Shown here: positions 41,995 through 50,151 of the stretch, in pieces
How the letters are laid out: every line of letters starts with the position of its first letter
Position numbering within the stretch: the stretch's first letter is position 1
NCBI GenBank assembly: GCA_049700315.1
Contig: JBNAVN010000006.1
Location: 1-64,000, forward strand
Direction of reading: 5' to 3'
Source of the DNA: JAOAFX01 sp049700315
GTDB lineage: Bacteria; Hydrothermota; Tepidihabitantia; SM23-42; JAOAFX01
DNA length: 64,000 nucleotides
Translations under genes and position numbers: made by a program
The notes under the pieces: model-generated
The model's input: the letters and a program-made list of their open reading frames with translations, nothing else
What the model was told of the DNA's origin: nothing
Database searches by the model: none

Positions 41995-43875
41995 ATGGCA
42001 GCCAATGACATGCAATTTTTGGAACAGAAAGTTGGAAAACAGGGATTTGAGCGGTTAAAAAAGATAGATAATCCTGCTTTGTATGAATTTTTGGCAAAAT
42101 ATCTTCAGCTGTGTAATCCGGATAAGGTATTTGTCTGTGCTGATACCCCTGAGGATTTTGAATATATCAGGCAGACCGCCATTAAAAATGGTGAGGAGAA
42201 AAAACTTGCTACTACTGGCCATACAATTCACTTTGACAACTATGAAGATCAGGGCAGGGACAAAAAGAATACGGGAATTCTCTTGCCACCAGGAAAGAAG
42301 CTTGACCAGGCAATTGAAACCAAAGACCGGGATCCAGCACTTGTGGATATCCACAATATCCTCAAAGATATAATGAAAGGTAAAGAGGTATTTATCTGTT
42401 TTTTCTGCCTTGGTCCAACTAATTCAGACTTCTCTATTCCCGCAGTCCAGATGACTGATTCCAGTTATGTGGCGCATAGTGAAACAATACTTTACAGACC
42501 CGGGTACCAGGAATTTGTCAAACAGGGTTCAAAAGCGCGGTTTTTCAAATTTGTCCATTCTCAGGGTGAACTTGATGAGAGAAAGACCTGTAAAAATCTT
42601 GATAAACGCAGAATTTTCATAGACCTTGAAGAAGATATCGTCTATAGCACGAATACCCAGTATGGTGGAAACACGATTGGACTGAAAAAATTAGCAATGC
42701 GTCTTGCAATACATCGGGGCTCAAAAGAAGGATGGCTAACCGAGCATATGCTTGTAATGGGTGTGAATGGTCCGAAAAAAAGAAAGACATATTTCCTTGG
42801 CGCATTTCCCTCGCTCTGTGGTAAAACTTCAACTGCAATGCTTGAAGGTGAGAATATTGTTGGTGATGATATTGCCTACTTGAGAAAAAAAGATGGTGTG
42901 GTAAGGGCAGTGAATGTGGAAAAAGGAATGTTCGGTATTATTCAAGGTGTAAACTCAAAGGATGATGTGTATCAGTGGAATGCCTTGCACAAACCTGGAG
43001 AGATTATCTTTTCAAATGTGCTTGTTACACCTGAAGGGTATGTGCACTGGATTGGCAAGGATGGTGAAATTCCACCAAAAGGAGAAAATCATTCAGGAGA
43101 ATGGTTCAAAGGAAAAAAAGATGCCAATGGTAAAGATATACCTGTTTCCCATCCCAATGCAAGATTCACGATTGCCCTGAAGATGTTTGATAATCTTGAC
43201 CCAGCGCTGGATGATCCCAAGGGAGTAGAAGTTGGTGGAATTGTGTATGGTGGAAGGGATTCTGACACCTGTGTCCCGGTTGAAGAGGCATTTGACTGGC
43301 AACATGGCATTATTACAAAAGGTGCTTCACTGGAATCGGAAACCACTGCTGCAACCTTAGGAAAAGAAGGTGTCAGAGAATTTAATCTGATGTCCAATCT
43401 TGATTTCTTGTCAATTCCGATTAGCAAGTACATAGAGGCAAATTTGAATTTTGCAAAAAATTTGAAAACTGCTCCTAAAATCTTTGGTGTTAATTACTTT
43501 TTGAAAGACAAAGACGGAAAATTCCTGAATGATAAGACCGACAAGAGGGTTTGGTATAAGTGGATGGAACTGAGGGTGCATAACGATGTCAAAGCAATTA
43601 GAACACCTACAGGATTGATTCCTGAATACGAAGATCTGAAAAAACTCTTCAAACAGGTTTTGAAGAAAAACTACACTGTTGATGACTATACAAAACAATT
43701 TATGGTACGCATTCCCGAGCATCTTGCAAAGATTGAGCGGATTGTGAATGTCTACAAAACAAAAATCATAGATCCACCTAAGGTTTTATTTGATGTCCTG
43801 GAAGAGCAGAAAAAGAGATTGGTTGAATACCAGAAAAAATTCGGGGATTACATCAAGCCGGAACAACTCAAATAA
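41995..43875 (+). CDS. pckG: phosphoenolpyruvate carboxykinase (GTP)
   Basis: The start is ATG 41995 after GAGGAGG; a TTG upstream would put the binding site inside the gene. The 626-residue enzyme shows the GTP-type P-loop FPSLCGKTSTAMLEGEN with the active Cys, GDDIAYLRKKDG (metal-binding Asp pair), MGVNGPKKRKTYFLGAF and GGIVYGGRDSDTCVPVEEAFDW. It interconverts oxaloacetate and phosphoenolpyruvate with GTP, supplying gluconeogenesis. Ser/Thr variation in the P-loop (LCGKTS instead of ACGKTN) groups it with archaeal-like forms; that grouping is from memory. Confidence 0.95.
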   Translation: MAANDMQFLEQKVGKQGFERLKKIDNPALYEFLAKYLQLCNPDKVFVCADTPEDFEYIRQTAIKNGEEKKLATTGHTIHFDNYEDQGRDKKNTGILLPPGKKLDQAIETKDRDPALVDIHNILKDIMKGKEVFICFFCLGPTNSDFSIPAVQMTDSSYVAHSETILYRPGYQEFVKQGSKARFFKFVHSQGELDERKTCKNLDKRRIFIDLEEDIVYSTNTQYGGNTIGLKKLAMRLAIHRGSKEGWLTEHMLVMGVNGPKKRKTYFLGAFPSLCGKTSTAMLEGENIVGDDIAYLRKKDGVVRAVNVEKGMFGIIQGVNSKDDVYQWNALHKPGEIIFSNVLVTPEGYVHWIGKDGEIPPKGENHSGEWFKGKKDANGKDIPVSHPNARFTIALKMFDNLDPALDDPKGVEVGGIVYGGRDSDTCVPVEEAFDWQHGIITKGASLESETTAATLGKEGVREFNLMSNLDFLSIPISKYIEANLNFAKNLKTAPKIFGVNYFLKDKDGKFLNDKTDKRVWYKWMELRVHNDVKAIRTPTGLIPEYEDLKKLFKQVLKKNYTVDDYTKQFMVRIPEHLAKIERIVNVYKTKIIDPPKVLFDVLEEQKKRLVEYQKKFGDYIKPEQLK

Positions 43876-43887
43876 ATTTTGAGAAAA

Positions 43888-43924
43888 GAAGAGCCCCCTT
43901 CAGTGAAGGGGGCTCTTTGATTTT
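43888..43924 (+). terminator. rho-independent terminator of pckG
   Basis: AGAGCCCCCTTC (43890-43901), loop AGT, GAAGGGGGCTCT (43905-43916), then TTGATTTT. Confidence 0.9.
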
Positions 43925-43969
43925 ACGAACAACTGCAAACCCAAAGATTTGCCATTGATATTTTGAATT

Positions 43970-44044
43970 ATCGCGACTGGAAGTCGCTCCTGCATTATTT
44001 CTTGGAAAGATCATCGCGACTGGAAGTCGCTCCTGCATTATTTC
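43970..44044 (-). repeat. two identical 32-base REP-like hairpin repeats
   Basis: Copies at 43970-44001 and 44013-44044 are identical over 32 bases, 11 bases apart. Each contains GCGACT-GGA-AGTCGC; on the minus strand the hairpin reads GCGACT-TCC-AGTCGC and is headed by GCAGGA, close to the GTAG head of REP elements. They lie between pckG and purH ends. Confidence 0.85.
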
Positions 44045-44069
44045 ATGTAAGGAATTATCTAAACTGCAA

Positions 44070-45512
44070 TTAATGCCGGAAATGGCGATACCCGGTAAAG
44101 ACCATTGTAATATCATGCTCATTGCATGCCTGAATCACCTCTTCGTCCCTTTTTGAACCACCGGGCTGGATTACTGCAGTAACATTTCCTTTTGCGGCTG
44201 CGTCAATGCCATCCCGGAATGGAAAGAAGGCATCTGAAGCAAGAACCGCGCCATTTGACTGGTGCCCGGCATTTTTTACCGCAATTTCCACAGCACCCAC
44301 CCGGGAGGTCTGACCACCACCGATGCCCACGGTCCTACCTTTTATTGCGAGCACAATTGCATTTGACCTGACCCATTTCACGACCTTCCAGGCAAATTTT
44401 AATGCCTCAGATTCAAGATTACTGGGTTGCCTTTTTGTCACGACCTTCCATTCAGTAAAATCCTTTTGGTCTGTATCTTGAACCAGAATACCACCAAATA
44501 CTGATTTGAAAGTAATCGGTGCGATAAGTTCTCTGGATACTTTGACCAGTCTCAGGTTTTTCTTCGCCTTCAGGATTTCAAGTGCCTGAGGCTCATAATC
44601 CGGGGCAATAATGACTTCGTAAAAGACCTTTGATATTGCCTCAGCACTTGCGGTATCAAGGGTTCTGTTCAGTCCTACGATTCCACCAAATGCTGATACT
44701 GAGTCTGCCATATAAGCCCGTTCGTAGGCTTCAGCAACATTATCACCAAGTCCTACACCGCAGGGAGTCTGATGTTTGATTATAGCGCAGGCAGTTTCCT
44801 CAAAATCCATTGCTGCACCAAAGGCAATTTCTGCATCAAGCAAATTGTTGTAGGACAATTCTTTTCCGCCCAGAATCTGGAAATGTTGTCTGTGTAAGGG
44901 ATTGAGATAGAATCCTGCATTTTGATGGGGATTTTCACCATACCGCATAGGAATGAATAGTTCAGCACCTGCAGAGAAATAATATCTTTTGCTGAAATCA
45001 GGGTTAAAATAATTGGTAATAACTGCATCATACCAGGCAATATAATCAAATGCCTGACAGGCAAGTTTCAACCGGTATTCTTCATCAAACTTTTGGTCTC
45101 TTATTGTTTTGATCAAATCATCGTATTGAGCAGGACTGAATACCACACCAACCTTTTTATAATTCTTTGCTCCGGCGCGAATGAGTGTTACACCACCAAT
45201 GTCAATGAATTCAATCATTTCATCAAGGGTCTTGTTTTGCTGATTGAAAAATGGGTACAGGTTGCATACCACAATACCGATTTCACCGGTTTCCAGAATC
45301 TCCTTGGCAATGCGCTGGCTAAGAGTCTTAACCCGTTCACTTTCAGTCCCACCGGTATAGTCTGAAATTTTGGTTGCCGGGACACCATTATCCATCAGCA
45401 ATTTCTGAGTACCACCTGTAGCAATGATTTCATAACCCAAATCTACCAAATTTTTTCCTAATACAACAATTTCTTCTTTGTCGGCAACTGATATTAATGC
45501 TTTTTTGCTCAT
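44070..45512 (-). CDS. purH: bifunctional AICAR transformylase/IMP cyclohydrolase
   Basis: The start is ATG 45512, with GGAGCG ahead and one base after the apgM stop. The 480-residue protein has the N-terminal cyclohydrolase domain (LISVADKEEIVVLGKNL, TQKLLMDNGVP) and the C-terminal transformylase (YGENPHQNAGFYL, LSYNNLLDAEIAF, KHQTPCGVGLG, FFPFRDGIDAAAKGNVTAVIQPGGSKRDEEVI, the last containing the catalytic Lys-His region nearby). It catalyses the last two steps of IMP synthesis. It is about 40 residues shorter than E. coli PurH. Confidence 0.96.
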   Translation of the reverse strand: MSKKALISVADKEEIVVLGKNLVDLGYEIIATGGTQKLLMDNGVPATKISDYTGGTESERVKTLSQRIAKEILETGEIGIVVCNLYPFFNQQNKTLDEMIEFIDIGGVTLIRAGAKNYKKVGVVFSPAQYDDLIKTIRDQKFDEEYRLKLACQAFDYIAWYDAVITNYFNPDFSKRYYFSAGAELFIPMRYGENPHQNAGFYLNPLHRQHFQILGGKELSYNNLLDAEIAFGAAMDFEETACAIIKHQTPCGVGLGDNVAEAYERAYMADSVSAFGGIVGLNRTLDTASAEAISKVFYEVIIAPDYEPQALEILKAKKNLRLVKVSRELIAPITFKSVFGGILVQDTDQKDFTEWKVVTKRQPSNLESEALKFAWKVVKWVRSNAIVLAIKGRTVGIGGGQTSRVGAVEIAVKNAGHQSNGAVLASDAFFPFRDGIDAAAKGNVTAVIQPGGSKRDEEVIQACNEHDITMVFTGYRHFRH

Positions 45513-45513
45513 A

Positions 45514-46710
45514 TTACGCTCCAAATTTTTTTAGTTTCAATGAATGGGCAAGGAGTAATGGCATTACTTCAATTGATTTCATCATGCCTAAATTACCCCT
45601 GGCGCAGTTTCTTTCTGTGAATCTCATATTGTCAGCAAAGGCGTACTGAGAGTATAACAAAAATGGGTTTGGATGCCAGGAATGGGAATGTAATATCGTC
45701 GGTGTTGAGTGGTCGGAAGTAATGCATAGCACATCTGGTTTGAGATTGATTATATCAGGAATTACCCGGTCAAATTCGTTTATTGCCTTAATCTTGGCGT
45801 TCCTGTCACCATCCTCACCCGCCTTATCAGTTGGTTTGTAATGTAGATAGAAAAAATCATACTTTGCGTAATTCTCCTTGAGGGTTTCAATTTCATCTTC
45901 AACTCTATCACCAGTGTGCAAAATTTCCATTCCGACAATTTTTGCAAGACCCCGGTACATTGGATAATTGGCTATTGCTGCGCTGTTTATTCCATATCTA
46001 TCATTCATTCTCATAAGTTCTGGCAGACGGGCAAAGCCCCTTAACAGGACATAATTTGCCTTTGGTTCATCTTTAAGAATCTCCTGACTTTGTTTGATAA
46101 ATTTGTTCACTATTTCCGCACTTGATTTTGCCTCAGGTTTTTTTGGTTCAGCATAGACCGGGGGCAGATTATCTTTTTGCGGATCTGCGTCAGTAAGAAG
46201 ATCAGATAGACCGCTGTTTTTGAATACAACAACGAACCTGTGCTCTTTTGCGGGTCTGATAACCACTTCTACACGACTGATTTCCTTGATTTTTTCCTGA
46301 ATTTTATTACATATCCGTGTGCATTCTTCACTTGATATTCTACCTGCCCTTCGGTCAGTGATTATTCCTGATTTATTGATTGTGGCAAAGTTTGCCCTTA
46401 CTGCAAGATCATCTTTTTCAATATCCATGCCAATACCTAATGCCTCAAGCACACCTCTACCAATTTGATATCTTATTGGATCATAACCGAACAAAGCAAG
46501 GTGTGCAGGTCCACTACCAGGAGTAATTCCTGGTGAAATTGGAATGGTCAATCCAAGACTGCTTTTCAAACTCAGTTTATCAAGGTTTGGAGTTCTGGCA
46601 TTTTCCAGGGCAGTTGATTCTGGGTCAGGAAGGTCGCCAAGTCCATCAAGGACAATCAGGATTATGTGTTTGTCATTTTTGTTGATTAATTCTCTAAGCG
46701 GTTCTTCCAT
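45514..46710 (-). CDS. apgM: 2,3-bisphosphoglycerate-independent phosphoglycerate mutase, archaeal type
   Basis: The start is ATG 46710; the frame extends upstream through a TTG, but that stretch is the promoter. The 398-residue protein is the ApgM type of the alkaline phosphatase superfamily: IILIVLDGLGDLP (metal Asp), TPNLDKL, TPGSGPAHLALFGYDP (catalytic Ser), KPTDKAGEDGD and CITSDHSTPTILHSHSWHP. It interconverts 2- and 3-phosphoglycerate without cofactor. purH follows one base after its stop. No ribosome binding site is needed if the transcript starts at the ATG. Confidence 0.94.
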   Translation of the reverse strand: MEEPLRELINKNDKHIILIVLDGLGDLPDPESTALENARTPNLDKLSLKSSLGLTIPISPGITPGSGPAHLALFGYDPIRYQIGRGVLEALGIGMDIEKDDLAVRANFATINKSGIITDRRAGRISSEECTRICNKIQEKIKEISRVEVVIRPAKEHRFVVVFKNSGLSDLLTDADPQKDNLPPVYAEPKKPEAKSSAEIVNKFIKQSQEILKDEPKANYVLLRGFARLPELMRMNDRYGINSAAIANYPMYRGLAKIVGMEILHTGDRVEDEIETLKENYAKYDFFYLHYKPTDKAGEDGDRNAKIKAINEFDRVIPDIINLKPDVLCITSDHSTPTILHSHSWHPNPFLLYSQYAFADNMRFTERNCARGNLGMMKSIEVMPLLLAHSLKLKKFGA

Positions 46711-46715
46711 ATCCA

Positions 46716-46743
46716 AATATAGCCAGAAAAGCACCTGAGTCAA
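46716..46743 (-). promoter_or_regulatory. promoter of apgM-purH, leaderless type
   Basis: TTGACT (46743-46738), N16, TATATT (46721-46716) on the minus strand; ATG 46710 begins five bases later. It lies back to back with the dehydrogenase promoter. Confidence 0.8.
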
Positions 46744-46760
46744 GTGGGATTTTTTAGAAC

Positions 46761-46788
46761 TTGATTTGATTCAAATTATATGTATAAT
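46761..46788 (+). promoter_or_regulatory. promoter of nucleotide-sugar dehydrogenase gene
   Basis: TTGATT (46761-46766), N16, TATAAT (46783-46788), followed by AAGGAG and ATG 46805. Confidence 0.78.
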
Positions 46789-46804
46789 CATTAAAAGGAG
46801 TTGA

Positions 46805-48121
46805 ATGCTGGAAAAGTTAATAGAGTCTAAGAAGGCAAAGATTGGTATCATTGGACTTGGCTATGTTGGTTTACCGCTTGCCCTTGAATTGAATCGTCAG
46901 GGTTTCAATATTATCGGTGTGGATATTGATAGAGAAAGAGTAGATAAAATAAAGCGTGGTATTTCTTTTATTGACGATGTTCCGCAGAAAGAAATTTCAA
47001 AATTTGTGAGGCAGAAGAGATTATGGGCGACCACTGATTACAAAAAATTAAAGGATGCAGATATAATAATAATCTGTGTACCCACGCCCGTGAATGCAAA
47101 CAAAGAACCGGATTTGAATCCAGTCATCAATAGTTCTGAAAATATCGCAAAGGTCTTGCGTAGAAATCGACTTGTAATTTTGAAAAGTACAACCTTTCCT
47201 GAAACAACTGAGAAGATTGTATTGCCAATTTTGAATCAAAGTGGATTGAAAGTAGGTAGGGATTTTTATCTTGCATTTTGCCCGGAACGTATTGATCCGG
47301 GAAACAAAAGATTTGGAGTTGCCAATACCCCAACAGTCGTCGGTGGTGTAACAAAAAAATGTACGCAGATTGCAACACTATTTTACAAACAATTTGTGAA
47401 CAATGTTATATCCGTATCATCAGCGCGGACTGCAGAGATGACCAAACTCCTTGAGAATACATTCAGAAATGTGAATATTGCTTTAGTGAATGAATTTGCC
47501 CAGTTATGCGAAAGAATGGGAAATATCAACATCTGGGAGGTGATTGAGGCCGCAAAGACAAAACCATTTGGCTTTATGCCTTTTTATCCAGGACCAGGTG
47601 TTGGTGGACATTGTATTCCGGTTGACCCTTATTATCTTTCATATAAGGCAAGGGAATATGATTTTCATACGGTATTTATTGAACTTTCTGCCCGGGTAAA
47701 TGAAGAAATGCCATATTTTGTGGTGAATAAAACGATTGAAGAATTGAGCAGGTCTGGGGTCTGTCCTGTTCAGGCAAAGGTGCTTTTACTGGGTATGGCA
47801 TTCAAAAAAGATATTTCAGACCTGAGGGATTCTCCAGCGATAAAGGTTTATCAGATCATGAAGGATAAAGTGGCAAAGTTAGATTATAATGACCCACATG
47901 TGCCTTATTTTGAACTCAATGAAAAGAAGATCAAATCTGTAAAACTTGATTTTAAAAGGCTGAATAGATATGATGTAGTGGTCATTCTCACTGACCATTC
48001 TGCATATGATTATGAAAAAATTGTAAAATATGCAAGATTGATAATTGATACAAGAAATGCAATAAAAAAAGAGAACAGGAAAGTAAAAAAATTGGGCTGT
48101 GGCTCAAATACTAAGAGATAA
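46805..48121 (+). CDS. nucleotide-sugar dehydrogenase (UDP-glucose/UDP-ManNAc type)
   Basis: The 438-residue protein has an NAD-binding Rossmann start IGIIGLGYVGLPLALELNRQG, the motif VPTPVNANKEPDL, and the catalytic-cysteine segment GPGVGGHCIPVDPYYLSYKA. The C-terminal UDP-binding domain has LGMAFKKDISDLRDSPA. The enzyme oxidises a nucleotide-bound sugar at C6 to the uronic acid in two NAD-dependent steps, usually for surface polysaccharide. KTKPFGFMPFYPGPGVGG resembles UDP-N-acetyl-hexosaminuronate dehydrogenases, so WecC/TviB-type rather than glucose type is favoured. Confidence 0.9.
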   Translation: MLEKLIESKKAKIGIIGLGYVGLPLALELNRQGFNIIGVDIDRERVDKIKRGISFIDDVPQKEISKFVRQKRLWATTDYKKLKDADIIIICVPTPVNANKEPDLNPVINSSENIAKVLRRNRLVILKSTTFPETTEKIVLPILNQSGLKVGRDFYLAFCPERIDPGNKRFGVANTPTVVGGVTKKCTQIATLFYKQFVNNVISVSSARTAEMTKLLENTFRNVNIALVNEFAQLCERMGNINIWEVIEAAKTKPFGFMPFYPGPGVGGHCIPVDPYYLSYKAREYDFHTVFIELSARVNEEMPYFVVNKTIEELSRSGVCPVQAKVLLLGMAFKKDISDLRDSPAIKVYQIMKDKVAKLDYNDPHVPYFELNEKKIKSVKLDFKRLNRYDVVVILTDHSAYDYEKIVKYARLIIDTRNAIKKENRKVKKLGCGSNTKR

Positions 48122-48240
48122 TATTTTGACCTGAATCCTGAAGTTAGCATGTTGTATCTTTCTGGAGCAGCGATTTTAGTCCTTTTATTGCAAAAATATT
48201 TTCTCAATGAATTGGTAATAAGCAAGGTTTTCCCCAAAAT

Positions 48241-48264
48241 GTAGCGTCCAGATTTATCTGGACG
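48241..48264 (+). repeat. REP-like hairpin with GTAG head
   Basis: GTAG (48241-48244) is followed directly by a perfect 9-2-9 hairpin with arms CGTCCAGAT and ATCTGGACG around TT. The 360-base interval 48122-48481 holds this, a 31-codon hydrophobic frame of doubtful value (48149-48244) and no other gene. Confidence 0.8.
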
Positions 48265-48481
48265 AATGGGTTCCGGTGTGAAAATTTCCAACAGGTTACC
48301 AAAAAGAATATTTGGTACAAATTGTAAAAAGTCGTAAAACAGGAAAAAAATGTATTTTACATTTAGTGATCCTATTGACTTTCAATCTTTGTTAGATAGA
48401 TTTATACAGATAGGATTGAATGAAAAGAAAATTTAAAGAACAACTTGTCTGTAAACATATTAATTTGAAAGTGGGGTTAAT

Positions 48482-48825
48482 GTGGCTTTACCAAGAATAA
48501 TTAGACAATCTATTGAATCAAAACTAAAGATCTATTGTAAGAAAAGATTTCCGGCGAGATTGCATAACGAAGTCAGAGGCGGTTATACTATTAGAGGTGA
48601 TTCTGTAACTTTATATGAAGAACAAATTGGTTTCTTACCTCCCTACGAGTGGCAAAAATTCCAATTGCCCAATTCCGTTATGACCCAAAAGATGGGAAAT
48701 GGACTCTTTATCAATCCGACCGAAATTCGCGATAGGAACTCTATTTAGATGCGGATCCAACTGAAGACCTTGACACACTTCTTCAGGAAGTAAATAGAGG
48801 TCCTACAGGCATTTTCTGGGGATGA
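48482..48825 (+). pseudogene. decayed DUF3024 gene
   Basis: The first frame gives a DUF3024-type start (SIESKLKIYCKKRFPARLHN, EVRGGYTIRGDSVTLYEEQ, PPYEWQK). At the A-run 48654-48658 the frame shifts, and the next frame continues AQFRYDPKDGKWTLYQSDRN then SR, a TAG where the family has Trp, and LDADPTEDLDTLLQEVNRG, TGIFWG. Two independent lesions, a one-base frameshift and a TGG-to-TAG change, point to loss of function. The start is GTG. Confidence 0.8.
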
Positions 48826-48845
48826 AATTTCTATGAAATCTTGGC

Positions 48846-48873
48846 TTGACATTTCACCATTTTGGAATATTAT
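48846..48873 (+). promoter_or_regulatory. promoter of AAA ATPase gene, leaderless type
   Basis: TTGACA (48846-48851), N16, TATTAT (48868-48873), with ATG 48879 five bases later. Confidence 0.82.
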
Positions 48874-48878
48874 AAGGC

Positions 48879-50078
48879 ATGAATAACATCAATAAAGGAA
48901 GAAGTCCATTTTATCCCGGTCAACCTGTACCAGTTGAATTCTTTATCGGTAGAATTAACGAAATACAAAGAATAGCACGTTCTTTAAAACAAGTTGAGTT
49001 AGGTAAACCACAGGCAATCTTTTTAACCGGCGAATATGGAATTGGTAAAAGTTCTTTAGCCGGATTTATGCGTTATTATGCAGAAAGGAATAATCACATA
49101 TTAGGTATTCATGTTTTCCTCGGTGACGCAGAAACTTTGGAGGATGTTGCTACAAAAACTGTTGAGGCAGTTATAAAATCGTCGGTTTGTGAACCTACAA
49201 CAGCAGAGAAAATAAGAAATTTCTTATCAAAATATATTGGTAAACAAGAAATATTTGGTATCAGCATTAATCTTGACCAGCTCAAGACAGATGGTCCCAG
49301 TATTTCTCATGGTTTTTTACCATTTCTTAATGAACTTCTAAGAAGAGTTAAGGATGATGGGATAAAAGGTATATTACTAGTATTTGATGAAATAAATGGG
49401 ATAACAGCAAATCCGAGATTTGCGCACTTTATAAAATCATTGGTTGATGAAAATGCACTCTGCCCGAATCCTTTACCTTTATTATTAATGCTGTGCGGCG
49501 TTGAAGAACGCAGAAGAGAAATGATAAAAAATCATCAGCCTGTTGAAAGAATCTTTGATGTTTGCGAAATAAAACCGATGGATATAAATGAAATGAAGGA
49601 ATTTTTTAACAAGACATTCAATTCAGTAGCGGTAGCTGTTAATGATGAGGCAATGTTGGTTCTTTGCCACTTTTCGGCAGGTTTTCCAAAGATAATGCAT
49701 ATAATAGGGGATAACGTCTTCTGGAGAGATCGCGATAACATTATTGATAAGAAAGATGCTATAGACGGTATTATTATCTCCGCAGAAGATATAGGGAAGA
49801 AATTTGTGGACCAGCAGGTTTACAAAGAACTGAGAAGCAGGGACTATCACTCAATTCTTGCAAAACTTGGCAAAGAGAAATTTGATTTATCTTTTAAAAA
49901 GAATGTAATTGAAAAAGGACTTTCTGAAACAGAGAAGAAAAAATTCAACAATTTTCTTCAACGTATGAAAAAACTGAATGTTTTAAGATCAGGAAGTGAA
50001 CGCGGTGAATATGTTTTTATCAGCCGTTTGGTCAGATTATATATACAACTGAAATCTCTTGAAAAAAGCACGCGGTGA
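48879..50078 (+). CDS. AAA ATPase, Orc/STAND-like
   Basis: The 399-residue protein has an N-terminal GRINEIQRIARSLKQ, Walker A GEYGIGKSSLAGF (51-63), Walker B GILLVFDEING, and sensor-like FDVCEIKPMDINEMKEFF followed by a lid helix region. The C-terminus (KKFNNFLQRMKKLNVLRSGSERGEYVF) looks like a winged helix. This is the build of small Orc1/Cdc6-like or NACHT-like ATPases often found as stand-alone genes near mobile or defence loci. Here the neighbours are a broken DUF3024 gene and alaS; no effector is attached. Function unknown. Confidence 0.72.
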   Translation: MNNINKGRSPFYPGQPVPVEFFIGRINEIQRIARSLKQVELGKPQAIFLTGEYGIGKSSLAGFMRYYAERNNHILGIHVFLGDAETLEDVATKTVEAVIKSSVCEPTTAEKIRNFLSKYIGKQEIFGISINLDQLKTDGPSISHGFLPFLNELLRRVKDDGIKGILLVFDEINGITANPRFAHFIKSLVDENALCPNPLPLLLMLCGVEERRREMIKNHQPVERIFDVCEIKPMDINEMKEFFNKTFNSVAVAVNDEAMLVLCHFSAGFPKIMHIIGDNVFWRDRDNIIDKKDAIDGIIISAEDIGKKFVDQQVYKELRSRDYHSILAKLGKEKFDLSFKKNVIEKGLSETEKKKFNNFLQRMKKLNVLRSGSERGEYVFISRLVRLYIQLKSLEKSTR

Positions 50079-50129
50079 GATTTTTTTAAATTATTAATGC
50101 AGAAAAAACTCCGCCACAACATTATTTTA

Positions 50130-50151
50130 GCCTGATAAATCAGGCAACTAC
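50130..50151 (-). repeat. REP-like hairpin with GTAG head
   Basis: On the minus strand GTAG (50151-50148) overlaps the alaS stop codon TAG and is followed by TT and a perfect hairpin GCCTGAT-TT-ATCAGGC (50145-50130). The arrangement and the GATTTATC centre match the element at 48241-48264. Confidence 0.8.

Noticed and set aside
43970..44044. Possible start of a CRISPR array
   Set aside because: Only two copies, 11-base spacing and internal hairpin; no cas genes. A REP pair fits better.
48149..48244. 31-codon hydrophobic frame ending in the GTAG hairpin head
   Set aside because: There is no promoter or ribosome binding site, and the stop falls in a repeat; kept only as a note.
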